Shown one piece after another: positions 48,073-57,339 of a stretch of 64,000 nucleotides of DNA. Under the pieces are notes generated by a model. The model was not told where the DNA came from. It did not search any database and saw nothing but the letters and a program-made list of their open reading frames with translations. Source of the stretch: Neisseria sp. oral taxon 014 str. F0314 (GTDB taxonomy: Bacteria; Pseudomonadota; Gammaproteobacteria; Burkholderiales; Neisseriaceae). A program made the translations under genes and the position numbers. The stretch is taken from NCBI RefSeq assembly GCF_005886145.1, contig NZ_CP040504.1:124001-188000 (forward strand), written 5' to 3'. Each line of letters starts with the position of its first letter. The first letter of the stretch is position 1.

Positions 48073-48546
48073 TCAGATTCCTGTTTTACCTATCCGTTCG
48101 CAACCTTTGCCATCGGTTTGACTTGTAGAAAAGGCTTTTGCCGAAGCTGCATCCGTACATTTGTAGGCCTCGCCCAAGCTGTCCGTCCACAAGGCTTGTG
48201 TATAACCCGTATCCGCCTTGGGTGTCGCGGAAAGCAGGTAACGGCGGCTTTTGTCATCAGGAACAGAACCTGCAAAATCGTATCGTTCGGCTATTTCGGC
48301 AGTTGTTGACTTGGAAATAATGTTTTTTAATTTATCCGAATCAATCTTTGTTCCCGGATTTTTAACAATATAGGTTCTGACATTGCTGTTAATACTGACC
48401 AAGTCGGCGTAGGCTTGGGACAGATAACCCCGTTCGATATACCGGTTGTAAGAAGGCATGGCAATGGTTGCCAAAATACCGATGATAGCGACCGTAATCA
48501 GCATTTCAACAAGGGTGAAACCGTAAAATCTGCTTGCTTTTACCAT
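48073..48546 (-). CDS. pilX: Type IV minor pilin PilX/PilL
   Basis: The 157-residue prepilin has a short leader (MVKASRFYG) cleaved before FTLVEMLITVAIIGILATIA, with Glu at mature position 5. The C-terminal half has two Cys (YKCTD and GKGC) that delimit the disulfide-bonded D-region. It is the last gene of the dnaB-linked block pilH-I-J-K-X. In meningococcus PilX promotes aggregation and adhesion; the gonococcal counterpart is PilL. Which of the two names fits better cannot be decided by reading alone. Confidence 0.82.
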   Translation of the reverse strand: MVKASRFYGFTLVEMLITVAIIGILATIAMPSYNRYIERGYLSQAYADLVSINSNVRTYIVKNPGTKIDSDKLKNIISKSTTAEIAERYDFAGSVPDDKSRRYLLSATPKADTGYTQALWTDSLGEAYKCTDAASAKAFSTSQTDGKGCERIGKTGI

Positions 48547-48555
48547 AGCGTTTTC

Positions 48556-49116
48556 CTATTCGTTGCTGACATAGGATTGAACCATGACTGTAGTATTGTC
48601 ATTTTTTCCCCATGCTTTTGCCGTTACGCGGTAAATATTGGCTCCCGTCGAACTGTTGCTGACATATTCGATGATATAGCGCGGGTTTTTGCTTACGCCG
48701 TTCGGTAAAGATACTTTGGCGTCTTTGGGATATTTTTTACCTTTATCATCAATACAGAGTTTGTCACCGCATTTTCTCAGCCATGCTTCAACATTGGAAG
48801 TACCGGTTATTTTGATAGAACCGGTTTTTTCAGCGGTATTGGCAGCACGGCATAGGCCGTTGTCGCAATTATCATTGAAGGTAACTGAATCGGGCAGATT
48901 CAAAATGGCGTTTTCCCCTTCCCGTAAGGCCGATTCGGCCAATGAAAACGCCAGTTTCCGGTCGGCATCGTTGGTGCTGATGCGTTGTTCGGTATTGTAA
49001 GACTGCATGGCGGCAACCACCAGTAGGGCGATGGCAACCATCATCATCAATACGATAAAGAGGGCAAATCCCTGCTGGTTGCTTTTGGACTGAATCAAAG
49101 TGTGCGGTCTGCGCAT
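48556..49116 (-). CDS. pilK: Type IV pilus minor pilin PilK (PilX_N family)
   Basis: The 186-residue prepilin-like protein has a leader MRRPHTLIQSKSNQQG followed by FALFIVLMMMVAIALLVVAA. The mature N-terminus has Ile rather than Glu at position 5, as in GspK/PilX tip pseudopilins. Such proteins sit at the pilus tip and prime assembly. The start overlaps the pilJ end by 22 bases, indicating coupled translation. Confidence 0.87.
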   Translation of the reverse strand: MRRPHTLIQSKSNQQGFALFIVLMMMVAIALLVVAAMQSYNTEQRISTNDADRKLAFSLAESALREGENAILNLPDSVTFNDNCDNGLCRAANTAEKTGSIKITGTSNVEAWLRKCGDKLCIDDKGKKYPKDAKVSLPNGVSKNPRYIIEYVSNSSTGANIYRVTAKAWGKNDNTTVMVQSYVSNE

Positions 49117-49976
49117 TGGTTTCCTCCGCGTACTGCTGCGTCAATGTTATAAATTTGGATGTTGTTATCGTTTCCGGCGTTGATTGAATCATTGAAGGTC
49201 AGTTGGATAAGTGCCGGGGCTTTATCGGTTTTGATAGTGTCTGTCTTGTCAAAGGTTTTGCAAGAATCGTCGGTGTTATAGATGAAATTCATGTTCATGG
49301 TAGAAATACCGCGAACCAATAATTGGGGGTTTCCCCAAGTTTTACCGTCATATTGGAAACGGTATAGCCCGGATTGGCCATTCGTAGGCGTACCGACTAC
49401 ATAGGCATTGACGACATATTTTAAAACAGAAACACTGCCGATTTGCGCATTTGCATTGAGAGAGTTTGCTGCGGCTTGATTTGTTTTGGCGGTATCATCT
49501 CTTTTGATGGCTGAACAGGAACTGATAACGATGGGGGCGGTGGGTGTGTCTTCTACGGCACCGTATTTAAATATAAGTGCCTTATTTTGCGTTGTAAATC
49601 CGCTTATTTTGAGGGTTTCGGTTGATACCGGTACCAAAGCGGAATTAGCGGCCGTTGCCAGTTTGAAGATTGAATTTTGATTACTATCGTCGGTTTTTAC
49701 ATCACCTGCTTTGTGGGCAGACATGTTGAAGCAGCCGAAACTGCCGGCCATGCGAGCATCTCGCACAATCATATTGGATGCATTGCGCAGGTCTTGTTGT
49801 ACGGTTAGACGCGACGTGGCGGTGTTGTTCAGATTGCGGGCGGTAAAATATGTGGAACTGACTGCCATCAGTACAATCATGCTCAGGGCCGCGGCCACCA
49901 AAAATTCAATCAGGCTGAAGCCTTTGATGCCGCTTCGGTAAGAGTAGAGCGAGAGATGTTTTTTGTTTTTCTGCAT
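49095..49976 (-). CDS. pilJ: Type IV pilus minor pilin PilJ (PilW-like)
   Basis: The 293-residue prepilin has a 19-residue leader ending SGIKG and mature FSLIEFLVAAALSMIVLMAV. A large globular C-terminal domain follows, with several Cys (GSFGCFNMS, ISSCSAI, DDSCKTF, NQCADRTL). It is a core minor pilin for pilus assembly. It lies two bases from pilI and overlaps pilK. Confidence 0.88.
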   Translation of the reverse strand: MQKNKKHLSLYSYRSGIKGFSLIEFLVAAALSMIVLMAVSSTYFTARNLNNTATSRLTVQQDLRNASNMIVRDARMAGSFGCFNMSAHKAGDVKTDDSNQNSIFKLATAANSALVPVSTETLKISGFTTQNKALIFKYGAVEDTPTAPIVISSCSAIKRDDTAKTNQAAANSLNANAQIGSVSVLKYVVNAYVVGTPTNGQSGLYRFQYDGKTWGNPQLLVRGISTMNMNFIYNTDDSCKTFDKTDTIKTDKAPALIQLTFNDSINAGNDNNIQIYNIDAAVRGGNQCADRTL

Positions 49977-49978
49977 AA

Positions 49979-50647
49979 TCAGTTATCCGCAATTTGTGCT
50001 TGAAAGGTATAGACAATTTTATTGCCGTCTTTAGTCAGTCCGTTGGAGGATTTATCATCGGATGCTGTTTCTGCATCTTCGCTCCAAGCGGCTTTGATAT
50101 AGGTTACATTCCCTTGTTTGTCGCAGTTTCCGTCAAATTTTCCATCTTTGAGGGTCGGTACCGTACCTTTTGAATCAAGGCAGATAATGAATTGCAAGTC
50201 GGTATTTTCACCCAGTGTGTTTCGGATACTGTTTTTGAACTGGCAGATTTGGTTTTTTGTTAATTGCTCGGAATCAATCCCATTACTGGGAAGGGAAGAG
50301 GGACAGGGTTTTCCTTTATTATCTACGTAATTTTTGGCAGATGACGGTGATTCCATGATGTAATCGGTGTAGGATTTTTTGGTCCAACCGGTAGCGGAGT
50401 CCGATGACAAGGTCGGATTGATGACCATGCCTTCGATTAGATTTTGGGCGATTTGGGAGACGATGGTCTGGCTTTCGGCCTCGCGAACTCCGGACACGGC
50501 ACGCAGTTGCACGGCCAGTAGCGCCAATACACCTAAAGCCAATACAAACATGGCAACCAATACTTCTATCAGGGTCATACCGGATTGTTTGGTTTTCAGA
50601 CGGCCTTTGCCGGTAAAAGGATATTTGTAGGACGTTTTATTATTCAT
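49979..50647 (-). CDS. pilI: Type IV pilus minor pilin PilI (PilV-like)
   Basis: The product is 222 residues from the Met at 50647; a Met at 50656 is possible. The unusually long 23-residue leader contains the DUS-encoded GKGRLKTKQSG before the cleavage site, then MTLIEVLVAMFVLALGVLALL with Glu5. A Cys-containing globular domain follows. It belongs to the pilH-X block needed for pilus initiation. Confidence 0.87.
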   Translation of the reverse strand: MNNKTSYKYPFTGKGRLKTKQSGMTLIEVLVAMFVLALGVLALLAVQLRAVSGVREAESQTIVSQIAQNLIEGMVINPTLSSDSATGWTKKSYTDYIMESPSSAKNYVDNKGKPCPSSLPSNGIDSEQLTKNQICQFKNSIRNTLGENTDLQFIICLDSKGTVPTLKDGKFDGNCDKQGNVTYIKAAWSEDAETASDDKSSNGLTKDGNKIVYTFQAQIADN

Positions 50648-50671
50648 CGGAAACACCGTTTCAGCTTTATA

Positions 50672-51340
50672 TTATTTGTTGGAATCGGGATACTTGCAGA
50701 TCTCGCGGGAATCTGGACGCGCGCAGATTTCCACGCGGCCGCTATTGTCAATCAGGACGACGCTTGCACGGGCACGTTTGGTCGCGATGTCTTTGGCGGC
50801 GGCATCGGTCAGTGCGATTTTTACGGAACCATCTGCTACGGATGATGAGTTGATATTACTCAAACTATCGGAGTGAGCAAACATACCGTTGGGGAAGAAT
50901 ACCCAAAATTGGTTGCCCTTGCTTTCTTTACCTTGGGCGGAAATATTTTTGAAACTGTGTTCTACCTGTCCGGATTGTTGGTTACCGTTCAGAATGATAG
51001 TACGTAATGAAATATCGGTTGTATCGTTGGTGTATTTTTTGTCGTTGTTTTTGTCGGCGAAGGCGAGCATACCTTGTCCGGAATAGGCAGATTTGCAATC
51101 GCCGTTGCTTTTCCCGTCGCTTTTGATTTGGACGGGGCAGACATAAACGGGAAGATTGAGGCGTACGGCTTCGCTGCGGGCGAAGCGCAGAAGGTTGGCG
51201 ATTTGCTCGGCCTGACTGGTGGCGCGGCGGGAGGCAATCCATTGGCTGAGGTTGGGAAAGGCGATGGTGGCCATGATTGCGGCAATGGCGATGACGACCA
51301 GCAATTCGATTAAGGTGAAACCTTTTTGTTTGGAATACAT
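50672..51340 (-). CDS. pilH: Type IV pilus minor pilin PilH (FimT-like)
   Basis: The 222-residue prepilin has a 7-residue leader (MYSKQKG) and mature FTLIELLVVIAIAAIMATIA with Glu5. The GspH/FimT-like body starts WIASRRATSQAEQIANLLRF. Cys residues occur at VYVCPVQ, GDCKSA, VEICARP and EICKYP. First gene of the minor pilin operon, about 150 bases downstream of dnaB on the same strand. Confidence 0.89.
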   Translation of the reverse strand: MYSKQKGFTLIELLVVIAIAAIMATIAFPNLSQWIASRRATSQAEQIANLLRFARSEAVRLNLPVYVCPVQIKSDGKSNGDCKSAYSGQGMLAFADKNNDKKYTNDTTDISLRTIILNGNQQSGQVEHSFKNISAQGKESKGNQFWVFFPNGMFAHSDSLSNINSSSVADGSVKIALTDAAAKDIATKRARASVVLIDNSGRVEICARPDSREICKYPDSNK

Positions 51341-51489
51341 GAGTAACCGTGCTTCGTATTGTTGTAAGTAACGTGTGGATTGTGTTTTTATTTCCGCCGC
51401 ATTTTATGCGTTTGATTTATTTTAAACGATATTACCGTTGATTGCCTAACAAAATCTGAAATCAGACAAATGCGTTGCAGAAATATGTA

Positions 51490-52896
51490 TCAATCTTCCA
51501 TCATTGCCGCTTCGGGGACATAGGCGGCGTTTTCAAATTTGGTGAATTGGCCGAAGAAGGTCAGAAAAACCTTGCCGGTAGGTCCGTTGCGGTGTTTGCC
51601 GATGATACATTCGGCCAGTCCTTTGAACTGGGTTTCGGCGTTGTAGTATTCGTCGCGGTACATGAACATAATCAGGTCGGCATCCTGTTCGATGGCGCCG
51701 GATTCGCGCAGGTCGGACATCATCGGGCGTTTGTCGGTACGCTGTTCCACCGTGCGGCTCAGTTGCGACAGGGCGATGACGGGAACTTGCAGCTCTTTGG
51801 CCAAGGCTTTGAGCGAACGGGAGATTTCGCCCAATTCGGAGGCGCGGTTGTCGGAGCGGCCGGAACCCGCCATCAGTTGCAGGTAGTCGATGACAATCAG
51901 CCCGAGTTTGCCTCCGAACTGTCTAGCCAGCCGGCGCGCCCGCGCCCGAAGTTCGAGCGCGGTCAGGCCGGGGGTTTCGTCGATAAACATCGGAGCGTCG
52001 GACAGCTTGACCACCGCTTCGTTCAGACGGCCCCAATGTTCGTCTTGCAGACGCCCTGTTTTCAAAACGTGCTGGTCGAGCCTGCCGACCGAGCCGAGCA
52101 TACGCATGACCAACTGTGCGCCGCCCATCTCCATTGAGAATACGGCAACGGGCAATTTGCTTTCTACGGCAACGTATTCTGCAATATTGATGGAAAACGC
52201 GGTTTTGCCCATAGACGGGCGGCCTGCGACGATGATTAAATCCCCGGGCTGCAGGCCGGAGGTTTTTTTGTCGAGATCGATGAAACCGGTGGCGATGCCG
52301 GTAACTTCGTCGGGGTTGTCGCGCGAATAGAGCATGTCGATGCGTTCGACCACTTCTCTCAGCAGTGCGGGCATTTCGAGGAAGCCTTGTTTGGATTTCG
52401 CCGTGCTTTCGGCAATTTGGAAGACTTTGTTTTCGGCTTCGTCCAAAAGCTGGCCTGCATCGCGGCCTTGCGGATTGTAGGCGCTGCGGGCGATTTCGGT
52501 ACCGACTTCGGCAAGTTGGCGCATGATCGAGCGTTCGCGCACGATTTCTGCGTAGCGGCGGATATTGGCGGCGGAAGGGGTGTTTTGTGCCAGTGAAATC
52601 AGGTAGTTGAACCCGCCTGCGGCTTCCAGCTCTTCATTGCGTTCCAAGGCTTCTTGAACGGTGATGACATCGGCCGGACGGCTTTCGTTAATCAGGGTTG
52701 CGATAACGCGGAAAATCAGGCGGTGCTCGTGGCGGTAGAAATCTTCCCCGTTGACGATGTCGGCGATTCTGTCCCATGCCGCATTTTCAAGCAGCAAACC
52801 GCCCAACACGGACTGCTCGGCCTCCATCGAGTGCGGTGGCAGCGATAGGGCACTGACTTCGCGGTCTTCAGACGGCATATCGTTATAGTCGGTCAT
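51490..52896 (-). CDS. dnaB: Replicative DNA helicase DnaB
   Basis: The 468-residue hexameric helicase has an N-terminal primase-binding domain (PPHSMEAEQSVLGGLLLEN near the start) and a RecA-type C-terminal domain. Walker A is GRPSMGKTAF near residue 227, and LIVIDYLQLM and LSRTVEQRTDKRP follow. No intein. Its location upstream of the minor pilin genes is characteristic of Neisseria. Confidence 0.97.
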   Translation of the reverse strand: MTDYNDMPSEDREVSALSLPPHSMEAEQSVLGGLLLENAAWDRIADIVNGEDFYRHEHRLIFRVIATLINESRPADVITVQEALERNEELEAAGGFNYLISLAQNTPSAANIRRYAEIVRERSIMRQLAEVGTEIARSAYNPQGRDAGQLLDEAENKVFQIAESTAKSKQGFLEMPALLREVVERIDMLYSRDNPDEVTGIATGFIDLDKKTSGLQPGDLIIVAGRPSMGKTAFSINIAEYVAVESKLPVAVFSMEMGGAQLVMRMLGSVGRLDQHVLKTGRLQDEHWGRLNEAVVKLSDAPMFIDETPGLTALELRARARRLARQFGGKLGLIVIDYLQLMAGSGRSDNRASELGEISRSLKALAKELQVPVIALSQLSRTVEQRTDKRPMMSDLRESGAIEQDADLIMFMYRDEYYNAETQFKGLAECIIGKHRNGPTGKVFLTFFGQFTKFENAAYVPEAAMMED

Positions 52897-52980
52897 GGGA
52901 GTGTGTCCTGAACGGTGAGAAACGGTTTGTTATTATAGCGCAGAGGATGCCGGATAGGGACTGGGTATGCGGCGACAAAA

Positions 52981-53011
52981 AAGGCCGTCTGAAAATTTTT
53001 CAGACAGCCTT
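52981..53011 (-). terminator. Inverted DUS, terminator of the lipoprotein pair
   Basis: AAGGCCGTCTGAAAA with one mismatch in its partner (TTTTCAGACAGCCTT), 31 bases past the lipoprotein stop. Confidence 0.55.
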
Positions 53012-53041
53012 TCCGGTATCGGCAAACCTTTGATTTTCTGA

Positions 53042-53368
53042 TTACGGCGCATCCCGTTCTTCGACGACGTTGCCGTCGGCGTCAACCGTGATGTAGCGGG
53101 TATGGGCGGGGGCGGTTTGCGCAGGGGCATACGGCGGAGGCGGTGCCTGCTGCGTTTCGGGCTGCTGCGCTTTTTCCTGTTTTTTCTTGTCTTTTTTCTT
53201 TTTGTCGTCGCCGTCGGGGATGGCGGCGTTAATCACGGCACCGGTGCCTTTTACGGCCAGTTTGCCGGCGGTAACGACCGTGGTTGCGGCCAAATCGACT
53301 GCGGCGCCGACGACGCAGCCGCTCAGAATGAGGCAGGCGGCTAAGGGGGTAAGGTTTTTCAGCTTCAT
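53042..53368 (-). CDS. Small lipoprotein (NF038104-like)
   Basis: The 108-residue product has a lipoprotein signal MKLKNLTPLAACLILSGC with the lipobox LSGC. A short hydrophobic stretch (VVGAAVDLAATTVVTAGKLAV), a Lys-rich segment (DDKKKKDKKKQEKAQ) and a Pro-rich linker follow. It ends YITVDADGNVVEERDAP. The function is unknown. Its ATG overlaps the TGA of the upstream gene (ATGA), so the two are translationally coupled. Confidence 0.78.
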   Translation of the reverse strand: MKLKNLTPLAACLILSGCVVGAAVDLAATTVVTAGKLAVKGTGAVINAAIPDGDDKKKKDKKKQEKAQQPETQQAPPPPYAPAQTAPAHTRYITVDADGNVVEERDAP

Positions 53369-53706
53369 CAGTGGCCGCACCCGCAATGACCGTCGTGTCC
53401 GTGTCCGCTGCAACCTGCGGCGGCTTCGTGCCATGAATCGTCGTCGCCGTCAAATTCTTCCACTTCGTCGAACCCGCCGTTTTCTACTAATGCAACCAGT
53501 TCCGCTAGATTTTGCGCGCCTTCGACCCAGAAACAAGGGGTGTCGGGCGGATTGTCGGGAGCGAGCAGGGCGGCGATACCGTCGTGCCATGCGAGCCAGT
53601 AACCGTTGGCGGTTTGCACAAACGCGGAATCGCGATGGATGGTTTCACCGTCGGTGCCGGCCAGCATCCGTTCGGCGATTTCGGGTTGGAAGGGAAGGAT
53701 TTGCAT
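53368..53706 (-). CDS. Small protein with His/Cys-rich metal-binding tail
   Basis: The 112-residue protein has an aromatic N-terminal domain (FVQTANGYWLAWHDGIAALL) and ends in GCSGHGHDGHCGCGH, a likely metal-binding tail for Ni, Zn or Cu. The residues before it are acidic (FDEVEEFDGDDDSWHE). I do not recognise a named family. Coupling to the downstream lipoprotein suggests a shared role, perhaps metal handling; this is inference. Confidence 0.65.
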   Translation of the reverse strand: MQILPFQPEIAERMLAGTDGETIHRDSAFVQTANGYWLAWHDGIAALLAPDNPPDTPCFWVEGAQNLAELVALVENGGFDEVEEFDGDDDSWHEAAAGCSGHGHDGHCGCGH

Positions 53707-53828
53707 GATGGATTCCTTGGATGGAGTCAGGCGCCATTGTAATAGGCCGTCTGAAAATCAGGAACATCATTTTATCAGAACAGGCCGTCTGAAAACCCTG
53801 CCATGCCGTGTTTCAGACGGCCTTTTGC

Positions 53829-53834
53829 TATAAT
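53829..53834 (+). promoter_or_regulatory. Extended -10 of uvrB
   Basis: TGCTATAAT is an extended -10. The -35 region is occupied by a DUS hairpin. The start would be about 28 bases before the uvrB ATG. Confidence 0.55.
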
Positions 53835-53868
53835 CTTCCTTTTCCCCGAACCGAAAACAGGCGGCAAT

Positions 53869-55896
53869 ATGGAAGTCATCCAATACCCAAATTCCCCCTT
53901 CAAACTCCACCAGCCCTTCCCCCCTGCCGGCGACCAGCCCACCGCTATTGCCGGTCTGCTCGAAGGGCTTTCAGACGGCCTTGCCTATCAAACCCTGCTC
54001 GGCGTAACCGGTTCGGGCAAAACCTACACCATGGCGAACGTCATCGCCCAAAGCGGCCGCCCCGCCATCATCATGGCGCACAACAAAACCCTTGCCGCCC
54101 AGCTTTATGCCGAAATGCGCGAGTTTTTCCCCGAAAACGCGGTGGAATATTTCGTGTCCTACTACGACTATTACCAACCCGAAGCCTATGTGCCCAGCCG
54201 CGATTTGTTCATCGAAAAAGACAGCGCGATCAACGAACACATCGAGCAGATGCGCCTTTCCGCCACCAAAAACCTGATGACGCGCGACGACGTGATTATC
54301 GTCGCCACCGTGTCCGCCATTTACGGTATCGGCGACCCGACCGAATATCAACAAATGGTGTTGTCCGTCAAAGAAGGCGACACCATCGAGCAGCGCGACA
54401 TCATCGCCACGCTCGTTTCCATGCAGTACGAACGCGGCGATTTGGACTTCAAACGCGGCAGCTTCCGCGTGCGCGGCGACGTGATTGACGTGTACCCCGC
54501 CGAAAGCTCCGAAAACGCATTGCGCATCAGCCTGTTTGACGACGAAATCGACCGCCTCGATATGTTCGACCCGCTTTCAGGCAGCCTGCACCAGCGCGTC
54601 GGCCGCTACACCGTCTTCCCGTCCAGCCACTACGTTACCCCGCGCGACACCGTATTGCGCGCCTGCGAGTCCATCAAAGAAGAATTGCGCGAACGCATCG
54701 AATTTTTCGCCCGCGAACAACGCCCCGTCGAACAACAACGCATCGAACAGCGCACCCGCTTCGACCTCGAAATGCTCTACGAAATGGGCTTCTGCAAAGG
54801 CATCGAAAACTACTCCCGCCACTTCTCCGGCAAAAAAGAAGGCGAACCGCCGCCCACATTGATGGACTACCTGCCCGACAACGCCATCATGTTCATCGAC
54901 GAAAGCCACGTTACCGTTACCCAAATCGGCGGCATGTATAAAGGCGACGCATCGCGCAAGCAAAACCTCGTCGACTACGGCTTCCGCCTGCCTTCCGCCC
55001 GCGACAACCGCCCGCTCAAATTTCACGAATTTGAAAAAGTCATGCCGCAAACCGTCTTCGTTTCCGCCACACCCGCCAAATATGAAGAAGAACACGCCGG
55101 ACAAGTGGTCGAACAAGTCGTCCGCCCCACAGGGCTGGTCGACCCCCAAATCATCATCCGCCCCGTCGCCACTCAAGTCGACGATTTAATGAGCGAAATC
55201 AACGACCGCATCCAAAAAGGCGAACGCGTGCTCGTTACCACCCTCACCAAACGCATGGCGGAACAACTCACCGACTATTACAGCGAACTCGGCATCAAAG
55301 TGCGCTACCTGCACAGCGACATCGATACCGTGGAGCGTGTTGAAATCATTAGAGATTTACGGCTCGGACTGTTTGACGTACTCGTCGGCATCAACCTTTT
55401 GCGCGAAGGCCTCGACATCCCCGAAGTCTCCCTCGTCGCCATCCTCGATGCCGACAAAGAAGGCTTCCTGCGCTCCCACCGCAGCCTGATTCAAACCATA
55501 GGCCGCGCCGCGCGCAACGTAAACGGCGTCGCGATTTTGTATGCCGACAAAATCACCGACTCCATGAAAGCCGCCATCGACGAAACCGAACGCCGCCGCG
55601 AAAAACAGATGAAATTCAACGAAGAACACGGCATCGTGCCACAACAGATTAAAAAACAGGTCAAAGACATCATCGACGGCGTGTACCACGAAGAAGACGG
55701 CGGCAAAGGTCGTCTGAAAGGCAAAAACAAGGTTAAAGTCGGCGAGATTCACAACGAAGAAGACGCGATTAAAGAAATCGCCAAACTGGAAAAAGCCATG
55801 CAGCAGGCGGCTAGGGATTTGCAGTTTGAAGAGGCGGCGGTATTGAGGGATAGGATTCGGGGGATTAAGGAAGGATTGTTGTTTGGGGCGGAGTGA
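53869..55896 (+). CDS. uvrB: Excinuclease ABC subunit B
   Basis: The 675-residue damage-verification subunit of nucleotide excision repair. Features in order: [16 protein letters not shown] (Walker A), the [12 protein letters not shown] beta-hairpin, [16 protein letters not shown] (motif II), [15 protein letters not shown] and the C-terminal UVR domain that contacts UvrC. A DUS in the gene (about 53968) encodes LSDGLA, and a GGTCGTCTGAA word near 55702 encodes GRLK. The start ATG is at 53869. Confidence 0.97.
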   Translation: MEVIQYPNSPFKLHQPFPPAGDQPTAIAGLLEGLSDGLAYQTLLGVTGSGKTYTMANVIAQSGRPAIIMAHNKTLAAQLYAEMREFFPENAVEYFVSYYDYYQPEAYVPSRDLFIEKDSAINEHIEQMRLSATKNLMTRDDVIIVATVSAIYGIGDPTEYQQMVLSVKEGDTIEQRDIIATLVSMQYERGDLDFKRGSFRVRGDVIDVYPAESSENALRISLFDDEIDRLDMFDPLSGSLHQRVGRYTVFPSSHYVTPRDTVLRACESIKEELRERIEFFAREQRPVEQQRIEQRTRFDLEMLYEMGFCKGIENYSRHFSGKKEGEPPPTLMDYLPDNAIMFIDESHVTVTQIGGMYKGDASRKQNLVDYGFRLPSARDNRPLKFHEFEKVMPQTVFVSATPAKYEEEHAGQVVEQVVRPTGLVDPQIIIRPVATQVDDLMSEINDRIQKGERVLVTTLTKRMAEQLTDYYSELGIKVRYLHSDIDTVERVEIIRDLRLGLFDVLVGINLLREGLDIPEVSLVAILDADKEGFLRSHRSLIQTIGRAARNVNGVAILYADKITDSMKAAIDETERRREKQMKFNEEHGIVPQQIKKQVKDIIDGVYHEEDGGKGRLKGKNKVKVGEIHNEEDAIKEIAKLEKAMQQAARDLQFEEAAVLRDRIRGIKEGLLFGAE

Positions 55897-55933
55897 GAAG
55901 AAACATATCAATATTTGATTACAACAAAGCAAG

Positions 55934-56002
55934 CGTAGGTTGGGTCAAGACCCAACAAAACTGTTAAATTTTACGAAATGTTGGGTTTGCAACCCAACCT
56001 AC
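55934..56002. repeat. REP-like palindrome pair
   Basis: CGTAGGTTGGGTC/GACCCAAC and GTTGGGTTTGCAACCCAACCTAC make two face-to-face hairpins after uvrB. The layout matches the GTAGGTCGGAT pair at 58837-58936. Confidence 0.6.
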
Positions 56003-56070
56003 ATTTTGCTGTCCCTCATATCAAATATTCTCTTATTTTAGTACCTCACCAAAAATTTTCGGAATAAATA

Positions 56071-56101
56071 TTGACTTTAACCTTAGGTCAAAGTTTATGA
56101 T
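56071..56101 (+). promoter_or_regulatory. MerR-type (CueR-like) promoter of the DUF305 gene
   Basis: TTGACT and TATGAT are separated by 19 bases, the stretched spacing used by MerR-family activators. The spacer contains the dyad ACTTTAACC-TTA-GGTCAAAGT (8 of 9 pairs). Metal or copper induction is likely by family. Confidence 0.75.
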
Positions 56102-56135
56102 TTGTGCTCCTTCAGTTATCACATAGGCGAAAAAC

Positions 56136-56531
56136 ATGAAAAAACTTATGACTTTTATCACACTTAGCGCTGTTGCAGTTTCAATTTATGCCCAAGCTAA
56201 TGAACAACCGCATCAAGCACACATGAATATGCCAATGTCGACAGGTTCTGCAATGCAACAAGAATTAATGCAAGGTATGAATCAAATGCATCAAGACATG
56301 ATGGCAGCTGCGCAATATAAAGATCCTGATGTTGCTTTTGCAGCAGGTATGTTGCCACACCATATTGGCGCAGTAAAAATGGCGGAAGTTGAATTAAAAT
56401 ACGGAAAGGATCCTGAGATGCGTAAGCTTGCTGAGAATATTATTAACGCACAACAAGCGGAAATTGAACAAATGCAAAAATGGCTTAAAGCACACAACAA
56501 AAAAGCAAGCCGTAGCCTGCATCCCCGCTAA
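56136..56531 (+). CDS. Secreted DUF305 protein (copper-associated family)
   Basis: The 131-residue protein has a signal peptide (MKKLMTFITLSAVAVSIYAQA) and a Met/His-rich mature part. HQDMMAAAQYKDPDVAFAAG and MLPHHIGAVKMAEVELKYG are followed by AQQAEIEQMQKWL, the DUF305 core. DUF305 proteins bind copper in the periplasm. The gene is clearly AT-richer than uvrB, suggesting transfer. Its last nine or ten residues (ASRSLHPR) are encoded by the palindromic repeat that begins at 56506, so the natural C-terminus appears replaced. Confidence 0.82.
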   Translation: MKKLMTFITLSAVAVSIYAQANEQPHQAHMNMPMSTGSAMQQELMQGMNQMHQDMMAAAQYKDPDVAFAAGMLPHHIGAVKMAEVELKYGKDPEMRKLAENIINAQQAEIEQMQKWLKAHNKKASRSLHPR

Positions 56532-56632
56532 CCGCGTTCGTGGCTGCGCCACACACCCCACCTGAGGATGGCACAAACTTTAAAACCAAGGTGTAGGATG
56601 TGTGTGGTACGCACGCACGCGTTTTCATCATT
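56506..56632. repeat. Palindromic repeat, copy A
   Basis: It starts GCAAGCCGTAGCCTGCATCC and contains arms GCGTTCGTGGC...CACACACCCC and TGTAGGATGTGTG...GGTACGCACGC that are inverted relative to each other. Its left end lies inside the DUF305 ORF. Confidence 0.65.
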
Positions 56633-56650
56633 CAAAACATTGTTTCAAAT

Positions 56651-56735
56651 TTTCAGACGACCTCAAACGTCGTCTGAAAATCTCTTAGCGTAAAGGTCGT
56701 CTGAAAACCGTGAATCCGTTTTCAGACGACCTTTG
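56651..56735. repeat. Two adjacent inverted DUS of the GTCGTCTGAA dialect
   Basis: TTTTCAGACGACCTC/GTCGTCTGAAAA (56651-56680) and AAAGGTCGTCTGAAAAC with its inverted copy (56693-56733). All four words carry T at DUS position 4. Confidence 0.65.
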
Positions 56736-56819
56736 TTTCATTTCAGACAACGAATATAATAACGCATAGCAAGCGCAGATTAAATATTTTATTTAACACA
56801 GCAACTTTGGAGATAATAA

Positions 56820-57116
56820 ATGAATATTGAATATTTATTAGATATTTTAAAAAATAGGGGATATATCAGCATTCAAGATGATAGAAACTTACATGGAAGA
56901 GCATCCAGTGATCATTTATTGAGTGAGTTACGGAAGAATGATAAATCAGGCATGGAATTAAAAAAATATGGTATGTATCGTCCAACAGAATTAGTAGACA
57001 TTTATTGGATTCAAAATGATACCCATGAGGATATTCACGATGGTGTGTTAGATATGAAAAATATTATGGAAGATATTTATTTGGAAGAACTTCACAAATT
57101 ACAACAAGACATGTAG
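56820..57116 (+). CDS. Hypothetical acidic 98-residue protein
   Basis: ATG at 56820, preceded by GGAGATAATAA as RBS. The protein is soluble, AT-rich in codons, and begins MNIEYLLDILKNRGYIS. I do not recognise a family. Small acidic proteins of this kind in neisserial islands are often immunity proteins, but nothing here proves it. The stop codon shares its last base with the start of repeat copy B. Confidence 0.5.
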   Translation: MNIEYLLDILKNRGYISIQDDRNLHGRASSDHLLSELRKNDKSGMELKKYGMYRPTELVDIYWIQNDTHEDIHDGVLDMKNIMEDIYLEELHKLQQDM

Positions 57117-57320
57117 CAAGCCGTAGCCTGTATCCCTCCTACCGCGTGCGTGGCTACGCCACACACCCTACCTGTAGCGGTACAAACTTTAAATCCGAGA
57201 TGTAGGGTGTGTGCGGTACGCACGCAGTGTTTGAATTAACCGGTAATCTATACATAAACAAATCTGTACAGCCCACCCAAACAACAAAATCCCATAGGTA
57301 CGGCTCACCGCCTCAAGCGA
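57116..57320. repeat. Palindromic repeat, copy B (long form)
   Basis: It starts GCAAGCCGTAGCCTGTATCC with arms GCGTGCGTGGC...GCCACACACCCTAC and GTAGGGTGTGTGCGGTACGC. An extra tail (TACATAAACAAATCTGTACA, then CCATAGGTA) is shared with copy C. No gene lies in 57117-57805. Confidence 0.65.
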
Positions 57321-57339
57321 AGCAATCGTACGCATGTTA

